From Typha latifolia (Eukaryota > Streptophyta > Magnoliopsida > Poales > Typhaceae): DNA of 64,000 nucleotides. The stretch is from assembly GCA_019914945.1 (NCBI GenBank), contig CM034100.1, positions 9,249,096 through 9,313,095 on the forward strand. Reading direction: 5' to 3'. The translations under genes and the position numbers were made by a program. Below are positions 21,066-33,495 of the stretch, in pieces. The first letter of the stretch is position 1; each line of letters opens with the position of its first letter. The notes under the pieces are model-generated. The model was not told where the DNA came from and searched no databases. It worked only from the letters and a program-made list of their open reading frames with translations.

Positions 21066-21562
21066 GGTTGCGTGCTCATCTTAAACTTGCTCAAAACCGC
21101 ATGAAGCAAGTTTTTGATTGTAGCTATAGTGAGCAATAGTTTGACATCGACAGTTGGGTGTTTGTGAGGGTTCAACCGTATCGACAGGTGACCTTACGTT
21201 CGATGTGTAACCAAAAGTTAGCATATCGCTTCTTTGGTCAGTTTCGGGTGTTGGAGCGTATTGGTCTGGTTGCATATCATTTAGAGCTGCCAGAGGGGAT
21301 AAGAGTGCATCCTGTCTTTCATGTTTCATTGTTGAGAGAGCGCATTGGAGATCATGAGATTGTTGGATTAGTTCTACTAGAGCCATTGGAGGAGATAGAG
21401 ATCGTAGAGTCAATTCGAGTACTTGCTAGACGCCGATGACGATATGGTACTAGATTGGAGATGGAGATTCTAGTTGAGTGGCATGGCAAGCCATCCGATG
21501 AGGCGACATGGGTGTTGGAGACTGATATATTGGAGCGTTTCCCCGACTTTTCACTTGGAGGG
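21066..21562 (+). pseudogene. A-full integrase C-terminus and chromodomain-like end
   Basis: After the deletion the frame resumes at RAHLKLAQNRMKQVFD. Stops occur at 21138 and near 21438. The ORF at 21158-21439 carries FGQFRVLERIGLVAYHLELPE and HPVFHVSLLRERIGDHE. The last part has ILVEWHGKPSDEATW near 21468-21510, a chromodomain-like ending. Confidence 0.75.
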
Positions 21563-21586
21563 CAAAGTGGGGGAGCGTTGGTGGGC
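21563..21586 (+). promoter_or_regulatory. A-full polypurine tract
   Basis: A purine-rich tract (AAAGTGGGGGAGCG) immediately before the TGATACACTTAG of the 3' LTR. Confidence 0.75.
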
Positions 21587-22484
21587 TGATACACTTAGAT
21601 AGGATCTTTTCTTATTGCATTAGGTGTTTATTTTTATTAAAATAAAATTCTTGTAGGTCGCGTTCGAACGCAGGAGGGGTCGCGTTCGAACGCCCTTGCG
21701 AACGCCTGCATCACGTTAGCTAATACAGAGAACGCATATTGTGTGTTTGAACGCGGTCGGGCGAGTTCGAACACCTGTGTTCGAATGCCTGCATTGCATT
21801 TGCACTTACAAAGAACATGTTTTGGTGCGTTTGAATGCGACCGGGGGCGTTCAAACGCGATCGACGGGAAAGTTCTAGAATTAGAATTTAATATTATTTT
21901 AGGACTTGTTGGCTACCTTCTATATATATGTGGATGGCAACCAAATTTATTATGCTATTGGAATATTAATTTCTTGCCTCTCTATTATCTATTTACCCTA
22001 ATCTCCCTCCTTCACTATCCTTCCACCTCTACCGTTGGCAAGGTTTCTCCTAAATTCTAATCTCTCTCGATTGTCGAGCCATCCCTCTTCTTTGGGATCT
22101 TGACCACTTCGTTCCCTTTGTCTATATATCCCTTAATCACATTCACCATCCACCTTCACCTCCATACCCATCCATAACCCTAACATCCACTCTACCCGTC
22201 ACCACCACCACCACCCACGTTATTCTGTGTTTTTATCCCTGCTATAGTTTGAATCTATGAAGGGCGTAAATATGAAAGTTGTAGATCAGAAAGTTACAGA
22301 TCTAACCTAATTAGTTTGTAATTTTCTGACTACCGGAGAATATTTTATGAAGATTTCCCCACGGTCGTGCGGACTAATTCTTATAATACATTCAAATCTT
22401 GAAGGAACCGTTGCATAGCCTATCTTTTGTTCAAGAACTTATCAAGTGGTATCGGAACTTATCAATTAGTATCAGAGATTATTA
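21587..22484 (+). repeat. A-full 3' LTR
   Basis: Starts TGATACACTTAG. TTCGAA modules lie at about 21658-21865 and the TATA region near 21920. It ends in three degenerate 19-20-bp PBS-like units (about 22419-22480) before family-D sequence resumes. The exact last base is uncertain (22474 or 22484). Confidence 0.8.
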
Positions 22485-24942
22485 GCCCAGCACTATAGCA
22501 AAGAGGATTATTATTTTTTTATATATATAATTATTTTCTAATGTTAGGTAAATTAGTCTATTTAGATAATTAATTATTTTGATAATTTATACTCACTAAT
22601 ATAATTTTACTAAGTAGTTTTAGTATAATAATTTATTAATTATAATTATAAATATTGCCTATAAATTTATTTATAGTTTAGTTATTATTCATTTGTTTAA
22701 TATATGTAGTCTTATTGATAATAATCTTATATTTATATTTAATTTATATTTTATATGACTATTTTTAGTATATTATTATCTAATAGTTTGTATAAAATGG
22801 AATACTAAACTTGCATATTATTTTTGTATAATAGGATAATGACTATTTTGCATATAATTTATGATTAGTTAAATAAGAGTAGGTATTACAAAATGAGATA
22901 TACTTATTACTATATATATAGTCGTCTTTGGGTATATATAGTCGTCTTTGGGTATGTACGAAAATGAGATAAATTACTATATACTTATTACTTATTCTAT
23001 AATTAGCAAACTAGGATTTTTATTAAATAAATATAAATTATGGTAATAGCATATTAATATTATCATAATTAAATTTATCCTATAAATCTAATCAATTTTA
23101 AACCTAATAAAATATCATCTTTTACTCGAACGAATTATAATCGGATAAACAACTAATTTTATATTACTTAAATATTTTCAGACTCTAAACTCCCTTATTC
23201 GAGACATCGGAGATCTCACTAGCGATGAGTGGCGGTTGATTGATAAACGTGAGGGATACATGTGTTGGATCTTCTAATAAAATGTGAGTAGTTATCCCCT
23301 AAACGCCTTTCTCAAATTAAAATTTATTATATATTTATGTATATGCATGTTTTGGCCTCTAGCATGATTATATGACCTTATCTAGAGGTGATTTCAGTTG
23401 AGCATATTTTATCATGCATTTGATTAGACTGATCTGAGATATGAGTATGTTGATGACATATAGAGATGATTAGAGATGATTATACTATTATGACTTTATG
23501 TCAAGATGATCCCTAGGAAGAGTATGCATGTGATAGACTAATAGGGATATGTATGTGTCAAATATATGGTTGGAGGCTTTAGTGCATTATTTTTCTCTTA
23601 ACTTTCTTACCACCTAAATTCCTGATATGCATGACTTGTTATAGTACTGGATATATGCACGTGATCTATCATATAGAAGGAAATACATAAATCTTATTGA
23701 TAAGAAAGTTAATAAAAAAAAAGCATGTGGATACCTGAGTATGCGCTAGGGTTAAGGGTGCCTGGATTGATAATGATGGTCGCTAATATGCAATATCTTG
23801 TGGCCCACGTCCGAGGTCAGTTGAATCTGTGCGCAGAGACAATCGGACACTTACTATTTGCCAGGGTATGTGTGTGGCGAGTTACCCTCATGTGAGTTCT
23901 ATTAACTGGTGGAGTATCTGATTTGGATGGTTTTGATATACCCTTAGCGTATGGCAGGGTATGCTTTGAGCCTTTGGGCAGGATGTTGAGATCGGGTACC
24001 GGGTGTTGACTATGCACAGTGGTCTAGTATGATGATGACATATAGAGCTGACGTTGATGACTGAGATGTTGATAAATGCATATAATTTCATTATCATCTG
24101 ATTACCTAATTATCAAGTGGTCAATATACATCATTGGTACAATAGCATGGTCATGGTCGGCATGCATCCTGTGTCATTTGAGAGAGAGTTATGATGATAG
24201 AATGATATGGTGATCTATTTATTCATTGTCGATGATTATATACTTTTATCAGTTATGACATATTATCTACCTTTTATTTTTATATTATTGAGGATATATT
24301 CATATATTTATTCATGACATGATGATCTTTCGATTCATATTATTCCAGTACATGATTTACTCTTTGTTTGGCATCACTAATTCGGGGTAAGATCTATTCA
24401 CCGAGCCTTTTGCTCATGACTCTCTTTATTTCTTTTCTAGTACGTGATACCGACATGAGATATCCTGATAAGATATTTTAGAGCAAAGATGAGGTGAGGT
24501 ATAGACGTGAGATGGTACATAAGATAGTTTAACTAGATATTGAGTTGTACTATTATTTAATATTTGTACTTTATTGTATAGACGATGATTTGTATAGTAC
24601 ATGTCAGATTATAGTGTACTCGTGTATTAGTTATTTAGTTATATCTTAATGATTTATCGTAGCTTGTATGGGTCATGCTAGATTGTGTAGTGGTCTAGTG
24701 TATATTATTGTGGACTTGGATATTTATATGTTAACATGTTTATTTGGTGGATAGTATGATTTATTTGGTGTTGGATTATATGAGCATGGATATGTTAGTA
24801 GGTATTATTTGATGATGTCATAATTATATGTGCACAAGAGTGTATCTGTGCGTGATGAGCCCCGCTCGACCTGTCGCGTGAGCTGCACGTATCGTGAGGG
24901 TACGTGGGCATGCACGTGCCCTCGTCGAGCAGGGGCGTTACA
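22485..24942 (+). other. Right part of element W, non-coding
   Basis: AT-rich sequence (22485-24800) with no supported gene, ending in a CpG-rich 90-bp block. It aligns by eye with element X read in reverse and with 29085-31158 (element Z), for example around the GCATGTTTTGGCCTC block. A short 20-bp tandem duplication (AGTCGTCTTTGGGTATATAT) is at about 22920-22960. Confidence 0.65.
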
Positions 24943-26436
24943 GAAAGGCCTTTGCTTTTGATGTGATGAATGTTTCACCCCTAGTCATCGATGTTCCAAA
25001 CCGATCAGTAGTGTGATGCTCATCGACGGTCTTGAGGAAGACGATGAGGTCATTAGTGATGAAGAGTGTTCAGAGGAGGTCAATGAGGAGGCGGTTGAGG
25101 AGGGCGCGGAAGAAGATATCCAAGATGAAATATCGATGTATGCATATTCGGGTACTTCTGCGTCGAGGACGTTACGGGTAAACGAACTCATTAGAAAGTA
25201 TTTTGTGCACATCCTCATCGATTCTAGGAGTACACGCAACTTTCTATGTGAGAGGTTAGTGAGGAGATTGGGCTTGGATGCTGAACCGACCACGGGGTTT
25301 GAAGTTGCTATTGGGGACGGCACGAAGCTTAAGGCGAAGAGCTTGTGTCGTCGGGTCGGTATACGGGTGCAAGAACACGACATCACTATGGACTTGTATC
25401 TGTTGGCGCTGCAAGGAGCGAATATTGTCCTTGGCACTCAGTGGTTACAAAGTTTGGGACCCGTCACTTTTGATTTTCGGAGCATGTGGATGAAATTTAA
25501 GCAAGGAAACAAAGATGTGCGGCTTGATGGCATTCGATCTCCGTCAATTCCTGCGATGCAACCGATGGTGGCGCTGCTTTATCCGAGTGATTTGGCCTAT
25601 CTTCTTCAATTAGGACCAGCAGGAGACTAGCCTCAAATGGGTCCAAATACTACCATTGAGTTGTCTAATTTATTAGATAAATTTGTTGGACTGTTTGAGG
25701 AACCAAAGGAGTTGCCACTAAGGTGAACGACAGACCATCACATAAAGATTGTGCCCGGGGCTGCACCAGCAAATGTGAGGCCATATCGGTATCCACATGT
25801 GCAAACGGAAATTATCTCCATGATGGTAGCCGAGATGTTGGAGCAAGGCCTCATACAACCAAGTCATAGCTCTTACTCATCGCCCGCGCTATTGGTGTGA
25901 AAGAAAGACGAGACATGGCATTTTCATATCGACTACCGGGTGCTAAACGCTATCACCGTCAAGGATCGGTATCCCATTCTAGTTATAGAGGAGCTACTAG
26001 ATGAGCTTGCAGGGGTGACCATATTCAGCAAGCTTGACTTGAGGGCCGGGTATCATCAAATTAGAGTTCACCCAGCAGATGTGCACAAGACTGTATTTCG
26101 GACTTCAGACTTGAGTTCCTGGTGATGCTCTTTGGTCTCACCAATGCTTCAGGTACTTTTCAAGCCCTCATGAATGATATTTTTTGGCCTCTACTATGAC
26201 GATATGTCTTGGTATTATTTGACGATATTTTGGTGTATAGCAGGACTGAATTGGAGCACTGGCAGCATTTAGAGGATGTGCTGAATTTGTTGAAGCAAAA
26301 CTAGCTGAAGATCAAGAAGTCCAAGTGCCTATAGGGAGTACCACAAGTGGCGTATTTAGGCCACATCATCTTAGCGAAAGGTCTAGCGGCGGATCCTCAA
26401 AAGGTAGCATGCATGACTGAATATTATCCAAGCGTA
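24943..26436 (+). pseudogene. A2 gag end, protease and reverse transcriptase
   Basis: Continues A2 after element W. The gag zinc-knuckle end lies at 24950-25010. An ORF at 25013-25630 carries the acidic linker and the whole protease, whose catalytic triplet reads DSR (HILIDSRSTRNFL near 25207). The linker and RT continue to about 26400. [20 protein letters not shown] is intact (26029-26088), MPFGLTN has become MLFGLTN, and the catalytic strand near 26214 keeps FDDILVYS. Stops occur at 25628, 25724 and near 26197. The frame stops at about 26436, where a reversed gag begins. Confidence 0.8.
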
Positions 26437-27159
26437 CAGAAATTTTGGAAAGTCCAAGCGTGCGGTTCTCCCTCGGATAGTATTGTCGGGTTTGCGAAAG
26501 ATCCTTGGTTCAAGTCTGAACATTTGTGCTTGTTGATCACCTTCTCTAAATCCTCAAGCATGTCCATCACCATCTCTGAAGTGATCAACCTCATCCTCAG
26601 AATGTCAATCCTCCTCATCGACCAAGTGCACTAGGGCCACTCGCCTCTCGGGTTCCACCACCATCGGTCTTGGATTTTGTAATGGAGGTGGGGGATGATC
26701 TGTAGGCATAGGTAAAAGTGGATCATTGACACTAACATGTCGCACCTGGACCTGTGGAGTATCAGTTGGGTTTGGTCCCACCACTGGTCCATCTTGAGGC
26801 ATCGATCTTCGTCGAGAAGATGACGAAGTCAATCGGTTCATGACATATTCCTTCAAAGCATTATGATCATTCTACATTGCATAAAATCTATGCAACGATG
26901 TTTGGAACATGCCCCTAAATTCATCCGCCAAGCCGATATTCACACTCATGGACGTTGGTTGACTTAGTCCTGCTGTGGTCACTCTAAAGAAACTGGCCTC
27001 ACAGTTAGGGTTATCGTGGGTTGAGTCTTCCCTTGTCAGTGTGCCCTCGATTGGTCTCCTTGTCGACGCCATCTTCCTTGTTTCAACCATTAATAGAGGT
27101 TGGAGGTTCACCTAGCTCTGATACCAATGATAAGGCTACAGAACGATTCCTTCAAGATC
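26437..27159 (-). pseudogene. A3: gag 5' half, PBS and LTR stub, reversed
   Basis: On the minus strand: a 32-bp LTR end (27159-27128, ending CCTTATCA), the perfect PBS TGGTATCAGAGC (27126-27115), then gag starting MVETRKMASTRRPIEGTL near 27090. The frame is open to a stop near 26870, and again at 26856-26605 (NRLTSSSSRRRSMPQDGP). The gag core is lost at about 26437, where it meets A2 RT head-on. Confidence 0.8.
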
Positions 27160-27993
27160 TGATACACTTAGTTAGGGTCTTTTCTTATAGCATTAGTTAT
27201 TTATTTTTATTAAAATAAATTTTATGTAAGTCGCGTTCGAACGCGAAAGGGGTCGCGTCCAAATAGCTTTGCGAACGCCTTCATCATGTTTGAAAAAATA
27301 GAGAACATGAAATGCGCGTTCAAACACGGTAGGGCACGTTCGAATGCGGTATTTAACGCCTGCATTGCGTTCGCATTGACAAAGAACGTCTTTTGTGTAT
27401 TTGAATGTGATTGGCGGGAATCCTCTAGAATTAGGGTTAATAATTGTTATTTTGGCTTGTTGTCTACCCTCTATAAAGGTGTGGATGGCAGCCAAAATTA
27501 TTATGCTATTGGATTATTGGTTTCTTGCCTCCTATCTTCTCTCTATATTCTCTACCCTAATCTCCCTCCTCCATGTTCACCAACCTACCATCTCTACCGT
27601 TGGCAAGAATTAAATAATCCAATAGCATAATGAATTTGGCTATCATCCATATATATATTGAGGCTAGCCAACAAGTCCTAAAACAATATGAAACCCTAAT
27701 TCTAGAGGATTCCCATTGATCACGTTCGAACGCGCCCGATCGCATTCGAACGCACCAAAACACGTTCTCTGTAAGTGCGAATGAGATGCAGGCGTTCGAA
27801 TGTGGGCGTTCAAACTCGCTCGAGAGCGTTCGAATGCACAATATGCATTCTCTGTATTTGCGAACCTGATACAGGCGTTCGCAAGGGCTTTCGAACGCGA
27901 CCCCTCCTGCGTTTGAACGCAATCTACAAGAATTTTATTTTAATAAAAATAAACACCTAATGCAATAAGAAAATATCATATCTAAGTGTATCA
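27160..27993. repeat. Two family-A LTR ends fused tail to tail (palindrome)
   Basis: 27160-27607 is the first 448 bp of an LTR on + (starting TGATACACTTAG, ending at CGTTGGCAAG). 27608-27993 is the first 386 bp of another LTR on - (ending CTAAGTGTATCA). The two join with essentially no spacer, so about 385 bp are inverted around one point. Both arms contain the TTCGAA modules and the TATA region. The right arm is the 3' LTR of A4. Confidence 0.8.
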
Positions 27994-28451
27994 GCCCACC
28001 ATACTTCCCACACCTTGCCCTCAAGGTGAAAAGTCGGGGAAACGCTCCAAGATATCGGTCTCCAACTCCCATGTCGCCTCATCAGATGGCTTGCCAAGCC
28101 ACTCAACTAGAATCTCCATCTCCAATCTGGTACCATGTCGTCATCGGCGTCTAGCAAGTACTCGAACTGGCTCTACGATCTCTATCTCCTCCAATCGCTC
28201 CAGTAGAACCGATCCAACAATCTCATGATCTCCAATGCGCTCTCTCAACAATAAAATATGAACCGATCCAACAGTCGCCCCTACCAGCTCGTCCAGCAAT
28301 CCTCAATAACCAGAATAGGATATTGGTCCTTAACAGTAATAGCGTTTAGTGCCTGATAGTCAACACAAAAATGCCATGTCTCATCCTTTTTTCGTACCAA
28401 TAGTACGGGGGATGAGTATGAGCTATGACTTAGTTGAATGAGGCCTTGCTC
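27994..28451 (-). pseudogene. A4: chromodomain-like end joined to an RT piece
   Basis: On the minus strand, next to its LTR, are the polypurine tract and the chromodomain-like C-terminus (28265 down to about 28025, ORF reading LVEWLGKPSDEATWELE). At about 28270 the sequence jumps to the start of RT ([17 protein letters not shown] region, 28285-28450). So RNase H and integrase are deleted. The frame is then cut by element Z. Confidence 0.7.
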
Positions 28452-28775
28452 TATAACAACCTAGCCTAAAAAAAATTAAGTTTTCAAATGGGCACGACGT
28501 GGCCGGCCTCGTGCCCATGCAGCTAGGCATGGCGTGGGGGTGTCACGCACCCCTTAGTGTGGCCACAGCCATCTGGCTGCGACCAGTTGGCCGCGGCGGA
28601 TCCCAGCACCGCCGCAGCCGCCGCCAAAACCCCGCCCCACCTTCTCTCTCTCCCTCTAAATATCTCTTTCTCTCTCTCTCTCTCTTATTCTCTCTCTCTC
28701 TCCCTCTACCGGCGTCAGCCTGCGACCGCCGCCGCCGCCACCTCCATTAACATGGTGAGCCTCCTCTCTCTCTCT

Positions 28776-28829
<54 letters not shown>

Positions 28830-31158
28830 GCTCTTTCTTACTTTGGGCTTCTTACCGTCGGCTCGGGAGAGGCCGAGAGGCCGGCTGGCCACCAGCTGCC
28901 GGTGCCCTCCCCGCTGGCGAGAGGCCGACAGCTGGCTGGCCACCAACTGCCGGTGCCCACCCCGCTGGCCCGGGTTCGCACCTCCCTCCTCTTTCTTCCC
29001 TTCTTCTCTTCTTCTTCTTCCTTCTTCCTCCTCCTTCCTTTCTTCTTCTTCCTCAGCTGTTTCTTCTCCTTTTATTTTTCTGCAATAGTGCTAGGCCAAG
29101 CCCAGCACTAGTACTAGTGATCCATTATCCTTTTTAATTTTATTATTTATTTATTTAGATATTTCTGTCTTAATTAATACAAATAGATTTAGACATTATT
29201 TATTTTAATAATAATACATATTCATCATTATGATTATTTTTAATTAAAGTTTATTGATGATTAATTAGGTTATAAAGTATTACACATAAATATAGGTAAT
29301 ACTTATATTTATTTATTTACTTATATGTATATTAAATTAATAGATAGATTTGTAAATTATAATTATTAGATTTATATTCTAATATTCTTATGATATACAT
29401 TTTAAGTAATTCTATTAATTTATTATATATTGTTATTTTTGTAACAAATAAAATACTAGGCTTATGTATTTATTTATTATTTTATAATGTAATATTTAAT
29501 TAATCAAGATATAATTATAGTTAGGTTTTATCTATATTTTTATTTTTATTTTTATCTGTAATTAAAAATCTAGCTAGTTATAAAGATAAGTAGAAATTCT
29601 AAAACCTTCTAAATCATCATATATTACATGAACGGATTTTAATCAGATAAATAGCTAACATTATACTACTTAAATAATTTTAGATTCCGACCCCCCTGTT
29701 TAGGATCCCGTGGACTTAGCTATCAAGGCTTGATAATTGTCGTAGCAACGTGAACGAGTAGTTGTTTGGTATATTATGTACATGCATGTTTTGGCCTCCA
29801 ACATGATTATATGACTTTATCTAGAGATGATTATAGTCGAGCATATTTTATCATACGCCTAATTAGGCTAATCTTGAATATAAATATGGTGATGATAAAT
29901 AGAGACGATTAGAGATGATTATACTGTTATGACCTTGTGTTGGAGTGAATTCTAGTATGAGTGTGCATGTGATAGACTAACAGGATTATGCATGTGTTAA
30001 ATACATAGTTGGAGTCTACATTGCATCATTTTTCTCTTGATTCTTGTTTCACATAATTTCCTATTATACATTGACTCGTTATCGTACTAGATATATGCAT
30101 GTAATCTATCATTTAGAAGAAAAGCATGAAATGTGATTGATAGAATAGTTGATAGAAAATGTGAGGATACCTGAGTGGGCGCGAGGGTTAGGACGCACTT
30201 AGTGGATGATTGATCGTTCGACATAGTCGCGATCCTGTTGACCTTATGTCTGGGGTCATTAGTTTGTGTGCGCAGTAGATATTCGGACACATGCCGTTCG
30301 CCAGGGCATATGCGGCGAGTTATCCTCACGAGATTTCTATCAGCTATAAGGGTGCCCGGTCTTGATGGATGTTGATACCCTTAGAGGATGGCAGGGTATG
30401 GTTATATTTGAGATACTCCTTGCAGATGGCAGAGTATGCTCGGAGCCTTCGGGCATGATGATATTATACCAAGGTGTCGGTGATTATTGTGATATTGAGA
30501 AATGCATATGATTTCATTATCATTTGGTTACTTGATTATCGAGTGATCAATATGCATCATATATGGTTGTATTTAATATCATAGCATGATCATGGTCGGC
30601 ATGCATCTTGTGTCATATTTGAGAGAGAGAGTTATGATGATGATATGACATGGAGATTTATTTATACATTATCGAGGATTACATATTTTATTAATTATGA
30701 CATGACATGTTATCTACTGTTCATTTATATTATTGATGATACATTCACATATTCATTCATGGCATGATGCTCTTTCTGATTCATATTATCCAATACATGA
30801 TTTACTCTCTATTCACTGAGCCTTTTACTCATGACTCTCTTTATTTCTTTTCTAACCCTCTCAGATATGTGGTACGTGATAGCGACTTAAGATATCTTGA
30901 GAAGATATTTTAGAACGATAATGAGGTGAGCTATAGATGCGAGACGGTATAGATGATAGTTTAACCAGATATTGAGTTGTACCAGTATTTAATATTTGTA
31001 CTCTTTTGTATTAGACGATGATTTGGATATTACAGGTCGAATCATAGTGTACTCTTATATTAGTTATTTTAGCTGTATCTTGATGGTTTGTTGTGGCCTG
31101 TGTGGGTCCTGCCAGATTATGTAGTGGTCTAATATATATTATTGTGGACTGGGATATT
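28452..31158 (+). mobile_element. Element Z: family-D solo LTR, 3'-truncated
   Basis: Starts TATAACAACCTAGCC, matching the W start TGTAACAACC with one change. It then has the same GC-rich block, (CT)n tract (28779-28827), pyrimidine tract, CCCAGCAC half-hairpin near 29099, and the AT-rich body. It ends near 31158 at GACTGGGATATT. W continues another 230 bp to its GTTACA end, so Z is truncated and has no target-site duplication. Confidence 0.7.
28779..28827. repeat. (CT)n microsatellite
   Basis: An almost pure CT run inside element Z; the counterpart of the (GA)n tract in X. Confidence 0.9.
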
Positions 31159-33495
31159 AATAGGATACCGGTCCTTGATGATATGAATATAGATGCCCCT
31201 ACAAGCTCGTCCAGCAGCTCCTCTATAATTAGAATAGGATATCGGTCCTTGATGGTAATAGCATTTAGTGTCCGACAGTCGACACAAAAATGCCATGTCC
31301 CGTCCTTTTTTTGCACCAATAACACGGGAGATGAGTATAAGCTATGACTTGAATTGTATGAGACCTTGCCCTATAATCTGGGCTACCATCTTGGAAATCA
31401 CTTCGTTTTACACATGTGGATACCAATATGGCTTCATGTTTGCCGGTGCAGCTCTGGGTACAATCTCTATGCGATGGTCCGCCGCTTTCCTCGGTGGCAA
31501 CTCCTGTGGCTCCTCAAATAGTCTAGAAAAGTTATCTAATAAATTAGGCAATTCAATGATAGTACCTGAACTCATTTGAGGCTCATCTCCTACTGGTCCT
31601 AACTGAAAAAGATAGGCCAAATCATACGCACAAGGCAGCCCCATCATAGGCTGCATCGTAGGAATTAGCAAAGACCGAACACCATCAAGCCGCACATCTT
31701 TGTTTCCTTATTTATATTTCATCCACATGCTCCGAAAATTAAATATGATGGGTCCCAAACTCTGTAACCACTAAGCACCAAGGACAATGTCCGCTCCTCG
31801 CAGTGCTAACGGATACAAGTCCATAATGATGTCGTGTCCTTGCACCCGTATACCGACCTGACGTCACAATCTCTCCGCCCTAAGCTTCGTGCCGTCTTCA
31901 ATAGCAACATCAAATCCCGTGGTCAGTCAGCATCCAAACCCAATCTCCTCACTAACCTCTCATCTAAAAAGTTATGTGTACTCCCTAAATCGATGAGGAT
32001 GTGCACACAATGCTTTCTAACGAGTCCATCTACTTGTAACGTCCTCGGCGCAGAAGTACCCGAATATGCATGCATCGATATTTCAGCTTGGATATCTTCC
32101 TCCACGCCCTCCTCAACGGTCTCCTCATGGACCTCCTCTAGACATTCTCCATCATCAATAGCCTCATCACCCTCCTCAATACCGTCGATAAGCATCACAC
32201 TCCCGATTGGTTTAGAACACCGATGACTGCAGGTGAAACGCTCATCACATCGAAAGCAAAGACCCTTCGCTCTTCGCTCCTCCACCTAGGCAGGTGTGAG
32301 AGTTCGAATGGAGGGTCTTGTGCCTCCTCTATCATCGGAAGAAATTCTCAAAGGTGGTCGTGGTCTAATACTCGTAGCCGCTGTTTTTGAAATCGTAGAA
32401 TTTTCAGTCGGCGTTCTAGGTGCAAACCGCCCATCTCGGTTGTCCCAATTTGTTTTCGCTACCATCTTTAGAACCCTATGCTTTTGTTCCATCCTCACAT
32501 CCTTCTTAAAGGCCTCCTCAAGAGTAGTAGGACATAGAGCATGAGCGGATGCTTGTATCTCATCCCGCAGCCCTGAAATAAATGTACTCATCAATGTCCG
32601 TTTAGGACAAGGTGGCTCACAACGACTACTAACTCTCTCAAACTCAGCCTGGTACTTCAATACGACTGTCTTTTGAACCATCTTGCTTAATGTGGCAGCA
32701 AAATCTTCATATGCCGCAGTCCCAAATTTGCGTGTAATCCTCCTACAAAAATCAGCCCATCTAGTAAATCCACCACTATAAGGAATCGATCTATACCAAT
32801 TCAATGCCGTTCTTTGGTGGTGAAAGCTTGCCATCTGAACTTTTGCATCTTCCACTGTACTTTAACAATCAAAATATTGTTCAACTTGAAACACCCAATC
32901 CGTTGGATCACCGCCTTGGAATTTTGAAAAGTCCAAGCATGCAATTCTTCCCTGAGTAGCATTGTCGGGTTCGCGAAAGATCCTTGGTTCAGGTCTAAAC
33001 CTTTGTGCAAGTTGATCACCTTCTCTAAATCCTCGAGCACGACCATCACTATCTCCATAGGGATCAACCTCATCCTCAAAGTGTCAATCCTCCTCATCGA
33101 CGAAGCGCGCCAGTGCCGCACGCCTCTCGGGTTCCACCACCGCCGGTCTTGGGTTTTGCAACGGAGGTGGGGAATGATGTGTGGGCATAGGTAAGAGGGG
33201 ATCATTGACACTCGCATGACGCACCTAGACTTGTGGGGTATTAGTTCGATGGGGTCCTATCGCTGGTCCTTCTTGAAACTCCGATCGCCTTTAAAGAGAT
33301 AATGAATCAAATCGGTTTCGTGACATATTCCTTGAAATCATTGTGATCCTTTTGAATTGAGTCAACTCTATGTATCAATGTATGGAACATGCCCCTAATT
33401 TTCATCCATATTCGCACTCATGGACATTGGTTGACTCGGTCCTACCATGGTCGCTCTAAAGGAATCGACCTCACGGTTAGGGTCATCGTGGATCG
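31159..33495 (-). pseudogene. A5: RT start, protease and gag, reversed
   Basis: Reading on the minus strand from 33495: gag (about 33490-32050), with the central domain ORF 32855-32286 (189 codons, RWADFCRRITRKFGTAAYED, then SSRCEPPCPKRTLMSTFISG). The zinc-knuckle-like segment GLCFRCDERFTCSHRCSK and an acidic linker form the ORF 32285-31923. The protease triplet reads DLG (HILIDLGSTHNFL near 31990). The linker ORF 31695-31408 follows, then RT as far as DELVGASIF. The gag start and LTR are missing on the right. It is the longest continuous gag frame in the window. Confidence 0.8.

Larger units (their letters stand above)
15366..22484 (+). mobile_element. A-full: near-complete Ty3/gypsy chromovirus-like element
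   Basis: A family-A element with both LTRs. 5' LTR 15366-17115 (containing a nested reversed solo LTR at 15866-16718), gag 17155-18627, PR about 18628-18960, RT and RNase H 19270-20360, integrase 20361-21065, chromodomain-like end to about 21560, polypurine tract 21563-21586, 3' LTR 21587-22484. Every gene has stops or frameshifts, so it is dead. The left flank is GAGTG. The right flank (GAGAT or GCCCA, depending on where the LTR end is placed) does not give a clean target-site duplication. It sits inside element W. Confidence 0.8.
14854..24942 (+). mobile_element. Element W: family-D solo LTR split by A-full
   Basis: Starts TGTAACAACC at 14854 and ends GGGGCGTTACA at 24942. The flanks are GAAAA (14849-14853) and GAAAG (24943-24947), a 5-bp target-site duplication with one difference, and the A2 gag reads across. 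Removing A-full (15366-22484) leaves about 3.0 kb, similar in length and content to X. Pieces: 14854-15365 (GC-rich, pyrimidine tracts) and 22485-24942 (AT-rich, then the CpG-rich end at 24850-24942). No coding capacity was recognised. Confidence 0.7.

Noticed and set aside
15366..22484. A-full as an active, autonomous element
   Set aside because: Stops or frameshifts in every gene, a DSE protease triplet and deletion of part of integrase rule this out.
22440..22490. A clean target-site duplication for A-full
   Set aside because: The left flank GAGTG has only partial resemblance to GAGAT on the right, and the LTR end itself is ambiguous because of the PBS-like units.
28557..29111. A 184-codon ORF, serine/leucine rich
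   Set aside because: It is a translation of (CT)n and CTT tracts in element Z; no domain.
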